From Azoarcus sp. (GTDB lineage Bacteria; Pseudomonadota; Gammaproteobacteria; Burkholderiales; Rhodocyclaceae): a stretch of 64,000 nucleotides of DNA. The notes under the pieces are model-generated. The model saw only the letters and a list, made by a program, of their open reading frames with translations, did not search any database and was not told the DNA's origin. The stretch lies in the NCBI GenBank assembly GCA_030656215.1, contig JAUSOD010000010.1, forward strand, positions 62,001 through 126,000, written 5' to 3'. The position numbers were made by a program, and so were the translations under genes. Shown piece after piece: positions 34,637-44,112 of the stretch. How positions within the stretch are numbered: position 1 is the first letter of the stretch; each line of letters opens with the position of its first letter.

Positions 34637-35362
34637 TTACTTGAGCGCGAACTCGAAGGTGCTGACCACGCGCAGGCGCTTGCCGACGGTGCGGGAGGTG
34701 TCCATGTCGCTGCCGTCGTCGTCGAGCACGCGGATCACGCCCTGATTGGCGTTTTTGAGCGGGCCGAGGGTGGCGCCGGCATCCGCCGCGAACTTCTGCG
34801 CCTGTTCGCGCGCGCTGAGGGTGGCCTCCTGCAGCAGTTTCGGCTTGACGTCATTGAAGCCGCGTAGCTGGAATCGCGGTCCGCCCATGCCCTCGTTGTC
34901 ACCCGCGAGCTGGATCCCGGCCTGGATGAGCGGGTCGACCTTGTTGGCGGCCTCGGCCACGCTGTCGACCCGAGCGGATTTAACCGTCACTTGGCCCTGC
35001 CCGTTGAAGCGCAGCGCAACGTTGTTCGCGCCCCACTCGCGCGCGAGGAGATCCTGCACCTGCAGTGGTCGCACCTCAATCTCGGCATCGCCAAAGCCCT
35101 GCTCGCGCAGGAAGGCGACCACCTTCTCGCGATCCGCGGTCAATGCCCGCTGGACTTCGCCGAACTCGTTGCCGGCACGACGAAAACCCAGGGTCCACAC
35201 GGCAAAGTCGCTCTTCACGTCCTGCTCGGCCAAGCCCTTGACCGTGACCGAACGGTCGGCCGTGCGGAAGGCTTCGACGCCCTTGCCGACCGACCAGCCG
35301 GCAAAGGCGATGGCGCCCGACAGCAGCAGGGTCGGGAGCAGCCCGATTCGAGTGTCGGACAC
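34637..35362 (-). CDS. SIMPL-domain (DUF541) exported protein
   Basis: 241 aa. GTG 35362 is taken as start (GAGGA upstream, 11 bp after the lipA stop). An N-terminal hydrophobic segment (LLPTLLLSGAIAFAGWSVG) anchors or exports it. It is followed by the SIMPL pattern RSVTVKGLAEQDVKSDFAVWTLGFR and LSAREQAQKFAADAGATLG. Known members (BP26, YggE) are periplasmic, oligomeric and linked to stress; function is poorly defined. Cotranscription with lipA is likely from the spacing. Confidence 0.85.
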   Translation of the reverse strand: MSDTRIGLLPTLLLSGAIAFAGWSVGKGVEAFRTADRSVTVKGLAEQDVKSDFAVWTLGFRRAGNEFGEVQRALTADREKVVAFLREQGFGDAEIEVRPLQVQDLLAREWGANNVALRFNGQGQVTVKSARVDSVAEAANKVDPLIQAGIQLAGDNEGMGGPRFQLRGFNDVKPKLLQEATLSAREQAQKFAADAGATLGPLKNANQGVIRVLDDDGSDMDTSRTVGKRLRVVSTFEFALK

Positions 35363-35373
35363 GAACGCTGTCC

Positions 35374-36321
35374 TCAGGCCACGCCGGCGCCATGCGCCTG
35401 CTGGTCTGCCCAGTAGCTCGAGCGCACCATCGGACCGCAAGCGGCGTTCTTGAAGCCCATCTTGAGCGCTTCGGTTTCGTACATCTTGAAGATGTCAGGG
35501 TGCACGTAACGCAGCACCGGCAGGTGGCCGCCGGAGGGTTGCAGGTACTGGCCGATGGTGAGCATGTCGACGTTGTGGGCGCGCAGGTCGCGCAGCACTT
35601 CGAGGATCTCGTCGTCGGTCTCGCCCAGGCCGACCATCAGCCCGGACTTGGTCAGGACCTCGGGGTGGCGCGCCTTGAACTGCTTGAGCAGCTCCAGCGA
35701 ATAGGCGTAATCCGAACCGGGGCGGGCCTGCTTGTAAAGGCGCGGCACGGTTTCGAGATTGTGGTTCATGACGTCGGGCGGCGCCTGGTCGAAGATGTCG
35801 AGCGCGATGTCCATGCGGCCGCGGAAGTCGGGCACGAGGACTTCGATGCGGGTCTTGGGCGAGGCGGCGCGGGTTTCGCGGATGCACTCGACAAAGTGCT
35901 GAGCGCCGCCGTCGCGCAGGTCGTCACGGTCCACCGAGGTGATCACCACGTAGTTCAGGCGCATCGCGGCGATGGTCTTGGCCAGATCGACCGGCTCGTC
36001 GGCATTGAGCGGATCGGGGCGGCCGTGGCCGACGTCGCAGAACGGGCAGCGTCGGGTACAGATGTCGCCCATGATCATGAAGGTGGCCGTGCCCTTGCCG
36101 AAACACTCGTGAATGTTGGGGCAGGAGGCTTCCTCGCACACGGTGTGCAGCTTGTGTTCGCGCAGCGTGTCCTTGATCTCGTTGAAGCGCTCGGCTTCGA
36201 CGCCGGCGCCAAGTTTGATCCGGATCCAGTCGGGCTTTTTCAGACGCTCGGCGGGGACGATCTTGATCGGGATGCGGGCCGTCTTGTCGGCGCCGCGCTG
36301 CTTGCGAACGGAGGTTTCCAT
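35374..36321 (-). CDS. lipA: Lipoyl synthase
   Basis: 315 aa from ATG 36321, the usual length; an upstream GTG at 36390 would add 23 doubtful residues. A radical-SAM enzyme inserting two sulfurs into octanoyl-protein. The auxiliary cluster cysteines are in [13 protein letters not shown] and the radical-SAM cluster in [13 protein letters not shown]-like VGLGETDDE and the C-terminal RSSY motif are present. lipB lies 55 bp upstream, giving the usual lipB-lipA pair. Confidence 0.96.
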   Translation of the reverse strand: METSVRKQRGADKTARIPIKIVPAERLKKPDWIRIKLGAGVEAERFNEIKDTLREHKLHTVCEEASCPNIHECFGKGTATFMIMGDICTRRCPFCDVGHGRPDPLNADEPVDLAKTIAAMRLNYVVITSVDRDDLRDGGAQHFVECIRETRAASPKTRIEVLVPDFRGRMDIALDIFDQAPPDVMNHNLETVPRLYKQARPGSDYAYSLELLKQFKARHPEVLTKSGLMVGLGETDDEILEVLRDLRAHNVDMLTIGQYLQPSGGHLPVLRYVHPDIFKMYETEALKMGFKNAACGPMVRSSYWADQQAHGAGVA

Positions 36322-36376
36322 GGGGGCTGTCTCTGTTGTGATTGTCGATTTCAGGGGAGGACTGCAATTGTGCCCT

Positions 36377-37024
36377 TCATGGCGGGGCACTCATAGTGGG
36401 GGCTTCCGCAGGCTGCTCGAACGGCGGCGGAAGCAGGCGCTGCAGGTGCGACAACAGGCATTCGCCAGCACCCTGTACGGTTTCATCGATACCGAAGTCG
36501 CGCATCCGGATGGTCTTGAGCCCCTCGTAGCCGCAGGGGTTGATCGACAGGAACGGGGTCAGGTCCGCATCGACGTTGAGGCACAGGCCATGGTAGCTGC
36601 AGCCGCTCTTCACCCGCAAACCGAGCGCGGCAATCTTGGCGCCGTCGATATATACCCCGGGCGCACCGTCCTTGCGCACCGCCGCCAGGCCGTAGTCGGC
36701 CAGGGTGTCGATGATCGCCTGCTCCATCAGATTGACCAGCTCGCGCACCTTGAGCCGGCGTCGCGGCAGGTCGAGCAACAGATAGACGACCAGCTGGCCG
36801 GGCCCGTGATAGGTAATCTGGCCGCCGCGGTCGATCTTGACCAGCGGAATGCCGGCGTCGTTGTTGAGCAGATGTTCGGGGCGGCCGGCCTGGCCGAGGG
36901 TGTAGACCGGCGGATGTTCGAGCAGCCAGATTTCGTCGGGGGTATCCCTGGTGCGTTCGGCGGTAAACAGGCGCATGGCCTCGAGTGCCGGCTCGTAGTC
37001 GACCCGGCCGAGGCGCTTGACCAT
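36377..37024 (-). CDS. lipB: Octanoyl-(lipoyl) transferase
   Basis: 215 aa from ATG 37024, whose N-terminus ([12 protein letters not shown]) aligns well with LipB. A GTG at 37120 overlapping the stop of the DUF493 gene as GTGA is a coupled alternative start. Signature residues: [13 protein letters not shown], acyl-cysteine in INPCGYEG, lysine region [17 protein letters not shown]. It transfers octanoate from acyl-carrier protein to lipoyl domains, the substrate for LipA encoded next. Confidence 0.94.
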   Translation of the reverse strand: MVKRLGRVDYEPALEAMRLFTAERTRDTPDEIWLLEHPPVYTLGQAGRPEHLLNNDAGIPLVKIDRGGQITYHGPGQLVVYLLLDLPRRRLKVRELVNLMEQAIIDTLADYGLAAVRKDGAPGVYIDGAKIAALGLRVKSGCSYHGLCLNVDADLTPFLSINPCGYEGLKTIRMRDFGIDETVQGAGECLLSHLQRLLPPPFEQPAEAPTMSAPP

Positions 37025-37116
37025 GAGTCGCGCATCCGCGCCACCGGCATCGTGTGCGCAGGCGCCTCCTGACGATGGCGAGGGCACAGCGGCCGTAAGG
37101 CCGGCGCCAACCAGGG

Positions 37117-37398
37117 TCACAGGACCACCTTGACCAGCGGGTGGGCGGTGAGCTCGAGGTACATCGAATCGACCTGCACTTGCGACACCGCACGAAAGGT
37201 GCAGGTCACCGCCAGGTAGTTGCCCTTGCTCGAGGGCCGCATCTGCATGGTGGCGGGATCGTAGTCCGGGGCGTGGCGCAGCACCACGTCCAGCACCGCC
37301 TGGGCGAAACCGTCCACGCGTGCGCCCATGATCTTGATCGGAAACTCGCACGGGAATTCGAGCAGCGTCTGCCGGGGTTCGTTGGGTTGATCAGCCAC
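37117..37398 (-). CDS. DUF493/YbeD family protein
   Basis: 93 aa, the normal length. ACT-like small protein with [11 protein letters not shown] at the start and [19 protein letters not shown] in the middle. The ybeD-lipB adjacency is conserved in many proteobacteria, which supports the call. The start overlaps the transaminase stop by 8 bp. Confidence 0.9.
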   Translation of the reverse strand: MADQPNEPRQTLLEFPCEFPIKIMGARVDGFAQAVLDVVLRHAPDYDPATMQMRPSSKGNYLAVTCTFRAVSQVQVDSMYLELTAHPLVKVVL

Positions 37399-38248
37399 TG
37401 CGCATCACCGTATTCTTGAAGTCCTGGTACCAGACATGCATCTGCCGCCCCACCGGGCCGGGCCGGCCAGTGCCGACCGGGCGCCCGTCGAGCGTGGTGA
37501 TCGGCAGCACTTCCTTGGTGGACGAGGTCATCCACAGTTCGTCGGCGTCGCGCACCTCGTCCTCAAGGATCTCGCGTACCTCGCACGGCAGCCGATGATG
37601 GGCCGCCACTTCGAGGACTACGTCATAGGTGATGCCGGGCAGCATCAAATGGCTCTTGGGCGGCGTGAGCAGCACCCCATTCTTGACCATGAAGATGTTC
37701 GACGCTGCACCTTCGGTCAGGAAGCCGTCGCGGAACAGTATGGTTTCCATGCAACCCTGGTCCACCGCCTGCTGGCGCAGCAGGCAATTGGCGAGCAGGG
37801 CGACGGTCTTGAGATCGCAGCGCAGCCAGCGAAAATCGGCTGCACTGACGCAGGCCACGCCGGCCTCGCGCTGCTCATCGGGCGGGGTCACCAGCGCTTC
37901 GCTCATCAGGAACACGGTGGGCCGGATCACTTTCGGAAACGCCTGGTTGCGCTTGTCGTCGGCGCCGCGGGTGACCTGCAGGTATACCGATTGATCGTCC
38001 CACGGATTGCGGTCGATCACTTCGCGGATGATGGTTGCCCACTCGTCGGCGGTGTGCGGATCGGGCAGGCGCAAGGCGGCGAGGGTGTTGCCCAGGCGCG
38101 CAACGTGCTCCGCCAGGCGGAAGGCGCGACGCGAGTAGACCGGGATGACCTCGTAGGCACCATCGCCGAACAGGAAGCCACGATCCATCGGCGAGACACT
38201 GGCCTCGCCGAGCGGCAGGTAGCGTCCATTGAGGTAACACAAACTCAT
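37391..38248 (-). CDS. D-amino acid transaminase (class IV PLP)
   Basis: 285 aa from ATG 38248 (GGAG upstream). PLP fold-type IV features: MDRGFLFGDGAYEV, DLKTVALLANCLLRQ with the PLP lysine, and TEGAASNIFMVKNG. It probably makes D-Ala/D-Glu from 2-oxoacids. It lies 27 bp after the D,D-carboxypeptidase gene, the same order as in other betaproteobacteria. A branched-chain transaminase is less likely given the context. Confidence 0.85.
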   Translation of the reverse strand: MSLCYLNGRYLPLGEASVSPMDRGFLFGDGAYEVIPVYSRRAFRLAEHVARLGNTLAALRLPDPHTADEWATIIREVIDRNPWDDQSVYLQVTRGADDKRNQAFPKVIRPTVFLMSEALVTPPDEQREAGVACVSAADFRWLRCDLKTVALLANCLLRQQAVDQGCMETILFRDGFLTEGAASNIFMVKNGVLLTPPKSHLMLPGITYDVVLEVAAHHRLPCEVREILEDEVRDADELWMTSSTKEVLPITTLDGRPVGTGRPGPVGRQMHVWYQDFKNTVMRSG

Positions 38249-38275
38249 GTTCGACTCCACGGCGGCATCAGGCGC

Positions 38276-39403
38276 TTAAAGATTCTTGATCCACAACATC
38301 AGGGCATCCCACAGCCGCCCGAAGAAGCCGGCCACGGGTACGTCCTGCAGTGCCACCACAGGATATTCCCCGAGCAGCTTGCCGTCGAGCTTGAGCTTGA
38401 GGGTGCCGATCTGCTGGCCCTTCTGCAGCGGTGCGAGCACCGGCTGCAGGCTTTCGAGCGTGGCCTCGATCTTGTCGGCCTGGCCCTTGGGCAGGGACAT
38501 CACGAAATCGCTGGTGAAGCCGGCCGATACTTCGTTGGCCTGACCCTTCCACACCCGGAACTGCGACAGCGACTGATCGGCGGAATAGAGCTTCACCGTG
38601 TCGAAGAACTGGAAGCCGAAATTGAGCAGCTTGAGCGACTCCTGCGCGCGCACGTTGTCCGAGGCTGCGCCGAGCACCACCGAAACCAGCCGCCGCGGGC
38701 CGCGCTCGGCGGTCGATACCAGGCAATAACCCGCCGAGCTGGTATGTCCGGTCTTCATGCCGTCGACCGTGGCGTCGAGCCACAGCAGCCGGTTGCGGTT
38801 GGGTTGCTTGATGCCGTTGTAGGTGTACTCCTTCATCGAGTACAGGCTGTAGTAGTCGGGAAAGTCGCGGATGATCGCCGATGCCAGCAGCGCCAGGTCG
38901 CGCGCGGTGGTGTACAGCTGCGGGTCGGGCAGGCCGGAGGAGTTGGTGAAATTGGTGTTGCTCATCCCGAGGCGCTTGGCTTCGCGGTTCATCAGTGCAG
39001 CAAAGGCTTCCTCGCTGCCGGCGATAAGCTCGGACAGTGCCACGCAGGCGTCATTACCCGACTGCACGATCACGCCCTGGATCAGTTCCTGCACGGTGAC
39101 CGGTTTGAGTGGCTCGATGAACATGCGCGAGCCCTCCATCCGCCATGCCTTTTCCGACACGGGAACGGTCTGCTCGGGGGTGATGGTGCCGGCCTTGAGC
39201 GCGGAAAAGGTCAGGTAGGCCGTCATCAGTTTGGTCAGTGATGCGGGCTCGATCCGGGCGTCGGGATCGCTGGAGGTCAGCACATGTCCGGTACTATGGT
39301 CGGCCAGCACCCAAGCCTTGGCCGCCAGCGCCGGGGCCGGAATGGCCTGGGCGAGTGCGTTGAGGGAAAGCAGCGAAAACAGAACAGCAACAATAAAACG
39401 CAT
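38276..39403 (-). CDS. dacC: D-Ala-D-Ala carboxypeptidase (PBP5/6 type)
   Basis: 375 aa from ATG 39403, directly before a signal peptide (SLLSLNALAQA). Penicillin-binding motifs in order: SLTK (serine nucleophile), SGN and KTG (DGMKTGHTSSAGY). A PBP5-like C-terminal beta domain and a Trp-containing tail (FFGRLWDALMLWIKNL), the expected amphipathic membrane anchor, follow. It trims the terminal D-Ala of peptidoglycan side chains. Whether dacA or dacC is the better name cannot be decided. Confidence 0.9.
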   Translation of the reverse strand: MRFIVAVLFSLLSLNALAQAIPAPALAAKAWVLADHSTGHVLTSSDPDARIEPASLTKLMTAYLTFSALKAGTITPEQTVPVSEKAWRMEGSRMFIEPLKPVTVQELIQGVIVQSGNDACVALSELIAGSEEAFAALMNREAKRLGMSNTNFTNSSGLPDPQLYTTARDLALLASAIIRDFPDYYSLYSMKEYTYNGIKQPNRNRLLWLDATVDGMKTGHTSSAGYCLVSTAERGPRRLVSVVLGAASDNVRAQESLKLLNFGFQFFDTVKLYSADQSLSQFRVWKGQANEVSAGFTSDFVMSLPKGQADKIEATLESLQPVLAPLQKGQQIGTLKLKLDGKLLGEYPVVALQDVPVAGFFGRLWDALMLWIKNL

Positions 39404-39505
39404 CAGAAGGGACCCGGTAAAGTGAAAGGCAGGCGGGGCAAAATTATAGGCTGACCGCCAAGAGCTGACCAAGACCGACGGGCTTTGTTTCAACCCGAGG
39501 GAAAT

Positions 39506-40522
39506 TCAGCGCACGACAACAAAGGGTTTGGTCTTGAGCACTGCCGCAATCTGCTCGGCGGCGAGTCGTGCCTCGAGTTCCGAGGCATACGGACCGGCAT
39601 GCAGGCGGAAGCGGCTGCCATCGGCAAACACTTCCAGCCGCTCTGCGAATGCGGCGATCTGTTGCGTCACCGTTGCGCGGAAGCCTTCAGCATTGTCGAT
39701 CGACCCGAATGCGCCAAGTTGCAGAAAAATGCCCGGGCCGGCACTGGCCAGTGCCGGGACCGCGCCGGTGGGCTGTGGTGCCACGGCAACGGCCGGCTCG
39801 ACGGCAAGCGGCGGGAGTGTGCGGCCGCGGATGGGGGGGATCGAATTCGCCGCAGTGGCCATGGGCAACTCGTCGGGCAGGATCTGCTCGACTTCAACCT
39901 CCGCACTGCCGGCGTTGATGTAGCCAAGCTTGTACGCCGCTGTGTACGACAGATCGATGACGCGGCCCTTGTGGAAGGGTCCGCGGTCGTTGATCCGCAC
40001 CACCACCGTGCGCCCGCTGGCGATATGCGTCACCCGCGCATAGCTGGGAATGGGCAGCGTGGGATGGGCCGCGGTCATCGCATACATGTCGTAGCGTTCG
40101 CCACTGGAAGTAGGATTGCCATGAAAGCGGCGGCCATACCAGCTGGCCAGACCACGCTCGCGATGCGGTGCCAGGCGGGTGACCGGCACATAGTCCTGGC
40201 CGAACACGTTGTACGGGCGATTGGCAAAGCGGTGCAGGGGCTCGAGCCGTGGCTCGGCGTCCGGAACGGCTTCGAGATTGCCCGGTGGTAGCGCGTCGGG
40301 CCCGTCGTCCTTGTAGTAGCCACCACCACGGCGCACGTTCGGCGCCGGCGCCGGCGTGATTGTTTCAGGCCCCTGTCGGCTTGCTTCGGGGGTGTTCACC
40401 GGTGTCGTGGTGCATGCAGGCAATAGCAGGGCCGCTGCGGCCACCAGCAGCACGCTCGTGACCGACGCTCGCGGTGAAACGGGGCAGTGAAGGGTCTTGT
40501 CGGGGGGGCGGATCGGAGCCAT
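39506..40522 (-). CDS. rlpA: RlpA-like septal/cell-wall lytic transglycosylase lipoprotein
   Basis: 338 aa. Signal peptide with lipobox LLPAC near residue 36, so outer-membrane lipoprotein. The double-psi beta-barrel holds GLASWYG, SGERYDMYAMTAAHPTLP and INDRGPF (catalytic-type E and D). A C-terminal SPOR domain (FLQLGAFGSIDNAEGF...) binds denuded glycan. It is in the elongasome gene run, 22 bp after rodA. Confidence 0.92.
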   Translation of the reverse strand: MAPIRPPDKTLHCPVSPRASVTSVLLVAAAALLLPACTTTPVNTPEASRQGPETITPAPAPNVRRGGGYYKDDGPDALPPGNLEAVPDAEPRLEPLHRFANRPYNVFGQDYVPVTRLAPHRERGLASWYGRRFHGNPTSSGERYDMYAMTAAHPTLPIPSYARVTHIASGRTVVVRINDRGPFHKGRVIDLSYTAAYKLGYINAGSAEVEVEQILPDELPMATAANSIPPIRGRTLPPLAVEPAVAVAPQPTGAVPALASAGPGIFLQLGAFGSIDNAEGFRATVTQQIAAFAERLEVFADGSRFRLHAGPYASELEARLAAEQIAAVLKTKPFVVVR

Positions 40523-40544
40523 CGGAATCAGCCTCTGTGTTTGT

Positions 40545-41687
40545 TCAGTGTTTATTTACCAGCTTGCCGCGCTGGATGCTCATCAGGATACCCACCCCCA
40601 GACAAAGGGTAACGAGTGCGGTTCCCCCATAGCTGATGAAAGGCAGCGGGACCCCAACCACCGGCAAAATACCGGTGACCATGCCCATGTTGACGAACGC
40701 ATAGGTGAAAAAGATCATCGTGACCGCGCCCGCAAGCAGCCGCATGCCCAGTGTCGGCGCGTGTGCGGCGATCACGAAGCCGCGCGCGAACAGGGCGAGG
40801 TAAAGCACCAGCAGGACCAGCGCGCCGACCAGGCCGAACTCTTCGGCGAGCACCGCAAAGATGAAGTCGGTATGGCGCTCGGGGAGAAAGGACAGATGGG
40901 TCTGGGTGCCATCCATCCAGCCCTTGCCGCTCAGGCCACCGGAGCCGATCGCGATCGTGGACTGGATGATGTGGAAGCCCTTGCCGAGCGGATCCTGGGT
41001 CGGATCGAGCAGGGTGCACACCCGGTGCTTCTGGTACTCACGCATGCCGACCCAGTCGACCCCAGGCTGGCACAAGGTATCGCCGAACGCCACGATGGAG
41101 CCGATGCTGACGATCCCGACCAGCGCAACCGGAACGATCAGCCGCCAACTGAGACCGGCAAAGAAAATCACGTAAAAGCCTGCCGCCGTCACCAGCAGAC
41201 TGGTGCCGAGATCGGGCTGCTTGACGATCAGGCCGACCGGCACGGCCAGCAACATGGTGGCAATCAGGAACTCGCGCCAGCCGATGCGGCCCTCGCGCTG
41301 CTGGAAGAACCACGCCAACATCAGCGGCATGGCGATCTTCATCAGTTCGGAGGGCTGAATCCGGGTCACGCCAATGTCGAGCCAGCGCTGCGCCCCCTTG
41401 GATACCTCGCCGAACAGCTCCACCGCGACGAGCAGCACGACTCCCAGTAGGTAGAGTGGAACGGCAAAGGACAGCAAGCGCTGGCCAGGCAGCCACGCGG
41501 CACACCACATCACCGCGACTGCAACCATCATATGGGTCAGTTGTGAGTCGAGGCGCTCGGGCGAAGCACTTGACATCAGCACAAAGGCGTAGCCGAACAG
41601 GCCGGCCATGATCAGGATCAGGATCGGATCGATCGGTCGAAAGAACGCCTGCAGCAGGCGTAGGGGATGAAAGGGGCTGTCGCTCAT
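40545..41687 (-). CDS. rodA: Peptidoglycan glycosyltransferase RodA
   Basis: 380 aa, SEDS family, about ten membrane helices. Typical motifs: GAQRWLDIG, IQPSELMKIAMPL, KQPDLGTSLL, and the C-terminal GMVTGILPVVGVPLPFISYGGTALV. It polymerises glycan strands in the elongation complex with PBP2. The start overlaps the mrdA stop by 4 bp (ATGA). Confidence 0.95.
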   Translation of the reverse strand: MSDSPFHPLRLLQAFFRPIDPILILIMAGLFGYAFVLMSSASPERLDSQLTHMMVAVAVMWCAAWLPGQRLLSFAVPLYLLGVVLLVAVELFGEVSKGAQRWLDIGVTRIQPSELMKIAMPLMLAWFFQQREGRIGWREFLIATMLLAVPVGLIVKQPDLGTSLLVTAAGFYVIFFAGLSWRLIVPVALVGIVSIGSIVAFGDTLCQPGVDWVGMREYQKHRVCTLLDPTQDPLGKGFHIIQSTIAIGSGGLSGKGWMDGTQTHLSFLPERHTDFIFAVLAEEFGLVGALVLLVLYLALFARGFVIAAHAPTLGMRLLAGAVTMIFFTYAFVNMGMVTGILPVVGVPLPFISYGGTALVTLCLGVGILMSIQRGKLVNKH

Positions 41688-43576
41688 TCGGCGCTTTCCT
41701 CGGCCTCGACATCTTCCGGTGCCGGCTCGTTGGGGCGTTTGCCGAGCAGGTGATAGTCGATCACCTGGCGTGCGATCGGGGCCGCAGACTGAGCGCCGAA
41801 GCCCCCGTTCTCCACCAGGACGGCGAGCGCGATCTTCGGATTCTCCGCTGGCGCATAGGCGATGAACCAGGAGTGATCGCGCAGGCGCTCGCGCACCTGT
41901 CCGGCGACGTATTTGCTCCCCTTGAGCGAATAAACCTGTGCGGTACCGGTCTTGCCGCCGGAATCATAGGGTGCGCCGGCAAAAGCGCGGCGGCCGGTGC
42001 CGGATTTGTTCACCCCCACCATGCCCGCTCGCACGGCGGCCAGGTGCTCAGGCTTGACTGCAATCTGGCGAATCGGATCGGGTTCGATCACGCGTTTTTC
42101 GCCGCTGCGGCTGTCGATCACATGACGTACCACGTGCGGACGGAAGACCTTGCCCCCATTGACCAGCGTAGCCATCGCGTTGGCCATCTGCAGCGGCGTG
42201 TAGGCGTTGTAACCCTGGCCGATACCGACCGAGATCGTCTCGCCGCCATACCAGCGCTGCTGCTCCGGGGTGCGGAAACGCTTTCTCTTCCAGGCCGGTG
42301 AGGGCAATACGCCCTCAGCCTCGCCGGGCAGGTCGATACCGGTGCGTGCACCGAAACCAAAGGGTGCCATTGCCGTGGCAATGCCCTCGATGCCGAGATC
42401 GTTGGCAAGCTGGTAGTAATAGGTATTGCACGAGACCACAATGGATTTATGCAGGTCGACCATGCCGTGACCGCCGATCTTGTCGTCCATGAAGCGATGG
42501 CCGGCAAAATTGAAGTAACCCGGGTCGGCGATGGCTTGTCCCGGCGTGCGCTTGCCGCTGGTCAGGCCGGCCAGCGCCATGAAGGGCTTGAAGGTGGAGC
42601 CCGGCGGATAGGCGCTGTAGATCGCGCGATGAAGCAGCGGATGATCGGGCGAATCGTTGAGCGCCTTCCAGTCCTGGGTCGAGATGCCCTCGACGAACAG
42701 GTTGGGGTCGAACGTGGGGGTCGACACCAGCGCGAGAATGCCGCCGGTACTGGGCTCGATCGCCACCAGCGCACCGCGCCGATCGCCGAAAGCCGTCTCG
42801 GCGATCTTCTGCAACTCCATGTCGAGGGTCAGTTCGAGATCGCTGCCGGTGACCGCCGGCGTGCTCGACAGTCGGCGCACCGCGCGTCCGCCGGCGTTCA
42901 CCTCGACCTGCTCGAACCCTGTCGTACCATGCAGTTCGGCTTCGTAGGAGAGCTCCAGCCCGCTCTTGCCGATGTAGTCGGAGCCGCGATAGTTGGCGGT
43001 GACGCCGCGCTCCTCGATACGCTCGATATCGCGATCGTTGATCCGGCCAATGTAGCCCACGACGTGGGTGGCGCTAGCCCCCTGTGGATAGTCGCGGAAC
43101 AGGCGCGCCTGCACCTCGACGCCGGGAAAGCGATAACGCTGGGCGGTGAAGCGGGCCACCTCCTCATCACTCAGGCGGGTACGGATCGCCACGCTCTCGA
43201 AGCTGCGGCTTTCCTCGAGAATCTTGCGGAATCGACGCCGATCACGCGCATCGATGGTGATGAACTCGGCCAGTCCATCGATCGTTTGTTCCAGCCCCCC
43301 GGTCCGCGAGGGGGTGATCTCCAGCGTGTAGGCGGCGTAGTTTCTGGCCAGCACCACGCCCTTGCGATCGACGATGGTGCCGCGGTTGGGCACGATCGGC
43401 AGCAGCGCAATCCGGTTGTCCTCGGCGCGGGTGTGAAAATAGTCGAACTTCACCACCTGCAGGTAGTAAAAGCGCGAAGCGAGCAGGGCGAAGCAGATCA
43501 GCGCAAACGCGCCCGCCACCAGCACACGGCGGCGAAAGCGTGAGGCATCCTGCTCGGGTGCGTGGAACGAGATCAT
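41684..43576 (-). CDS. mrdA: Penicillin-binding protein 2
   Basis: 630 aa. One N-terminal membrane helix (VLVAGAFALICFALLASRFYYL), a PBP dimer domain, then the transpeptidase with serine nucleophile in STFK, SCN and KTGTAQ. Class B PBP for side-wall elongation, partner of RodA encoded directly downstream with overlap. mreD lies 12 bp upstream. Confidence 0.95.
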   Translation of the reverse strand: MISFHAPEQDASRFRRRVLVAGAFALICFALLASRFYYLQVVKFDYFHTRAEDNRIALLPIVPNRGTIVDRKGVVLARNYAAYTLEITPSRTGGLEQTIDGLAEFITIDARDRRRFRKILEESRSFESVAIRTRLSDEEVARFTAQRYRFPGVEVQARLFRDYPQGASATHVVGYIGRINDRDIERIEERGVTANYRGSDYIGKSGLELSYEAELHGTTGFEQVEVNAGGRAVRRLSSTPAVTGSDLELTLDMELQKIAETAFGDRRGALVAIEPSTGGILALVSTPTFDPNLFVEGISTQDWKALNDSPDHPLLHRAIYSAYPPGSTFKPFMALAGLTSGKRTPGQAIADPGYFNFAGHRFMDDKIGGHGMVDLHKSIVVSCNTYYYQLANDLGIEGIATAMAPFGFGARTGIDLPGEAEGVLPSPAWKRKRFRTPEQQRWYGGETISVGIGQGYNAYTPLQMANAMATLVNGGKVFRPHVVRHVIDSRSGEKRVIEPDPIRQIAVKPEHLAAVRAGMVGVNKSGTGRRAFAGAPYDSGGKTGTAQVYSLKGSKYVAGQVRERLRDHSWFIAYAPAENPKIALAVLVENGGFGAQSAAPIARQVIDYHLLGKRPNEPAPEDVEAEESAE

Positions 43577-43588
43577 GTTACCGGGCCG

Positions 43589-44110
43589 TCATATCGGCCG
43601 GTTGTCGTCACGCTCGACCGGCTGATACTGGGGCAGAAGCAGCAGATAGGTCAGCGGCAGCCACAACATCACGCTGGTGAAACTGGACAGGAAATACCAC
43701 CAGCCGGGGAACTCCGCGCCCGCAATCAGGCGCACGATCACCATCAGGATCTGCGAAACCAGCAGCATCGGCAGCACGTGCAAGGCCTGCTGCAGTGCCG
43801 GGAACCACATCAGGCGTCGCGCCAGGCCGTTGGCGAGGTAGGCGAGCACCACATAGGCCAGCGCATGCTGGCCCATCGCCGCACCCTGGCCGATATCGAC
43901 CAGCACCCCGAACACGAAGCCGGCGCCCATGCCGATACGCCGAGGCTCGCGTATGCACCAGAAGGCCAGCACCAGTGCCACCCAGTCCGGCACCCCGGGG
44001 AAACGGCCGGTTGGCACATAGGCGAGGCCGAGCGCGACCAGCAGGCTGAAGTGGATGAACCACAGCCGGACCGGCAACAGGATGCGACTGGAGCGATTGG
44101 TCGGTTGCAT
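43589..44110 (-). CDS. mreD: Rod shape-determining protein MreD
   Basis: 173 aa from ATG 44110, two bases after the mreC stop. Five or six hydrophobic helices with the betaproteobacterial MreD pattern (PDWVALVLAFWCIREPRRIGMGAGFVFGVLVDIGQGA). Inner-membrane part of the elongasome. Longer upstream readings overlap mreC and are rejected. Confidence 0.93.
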   Translation of the reverse strand: MQPTNRSSRILLPVRLWFIHFSLLVALGLAYVPTGRFPGVPDWVALVLAFWCIREPRRIGMGAGFVFGVLVDIGQGAAMGQHALAYVVLAYLANGLARRLMWFPALQQALHVLPMLLVSQILMVIVRLIAGAEFPGWWYFLSSFTSVMLWLPLTYLLLLPQYQPVERDDNRPI

Positions 44111-44112
44111 GA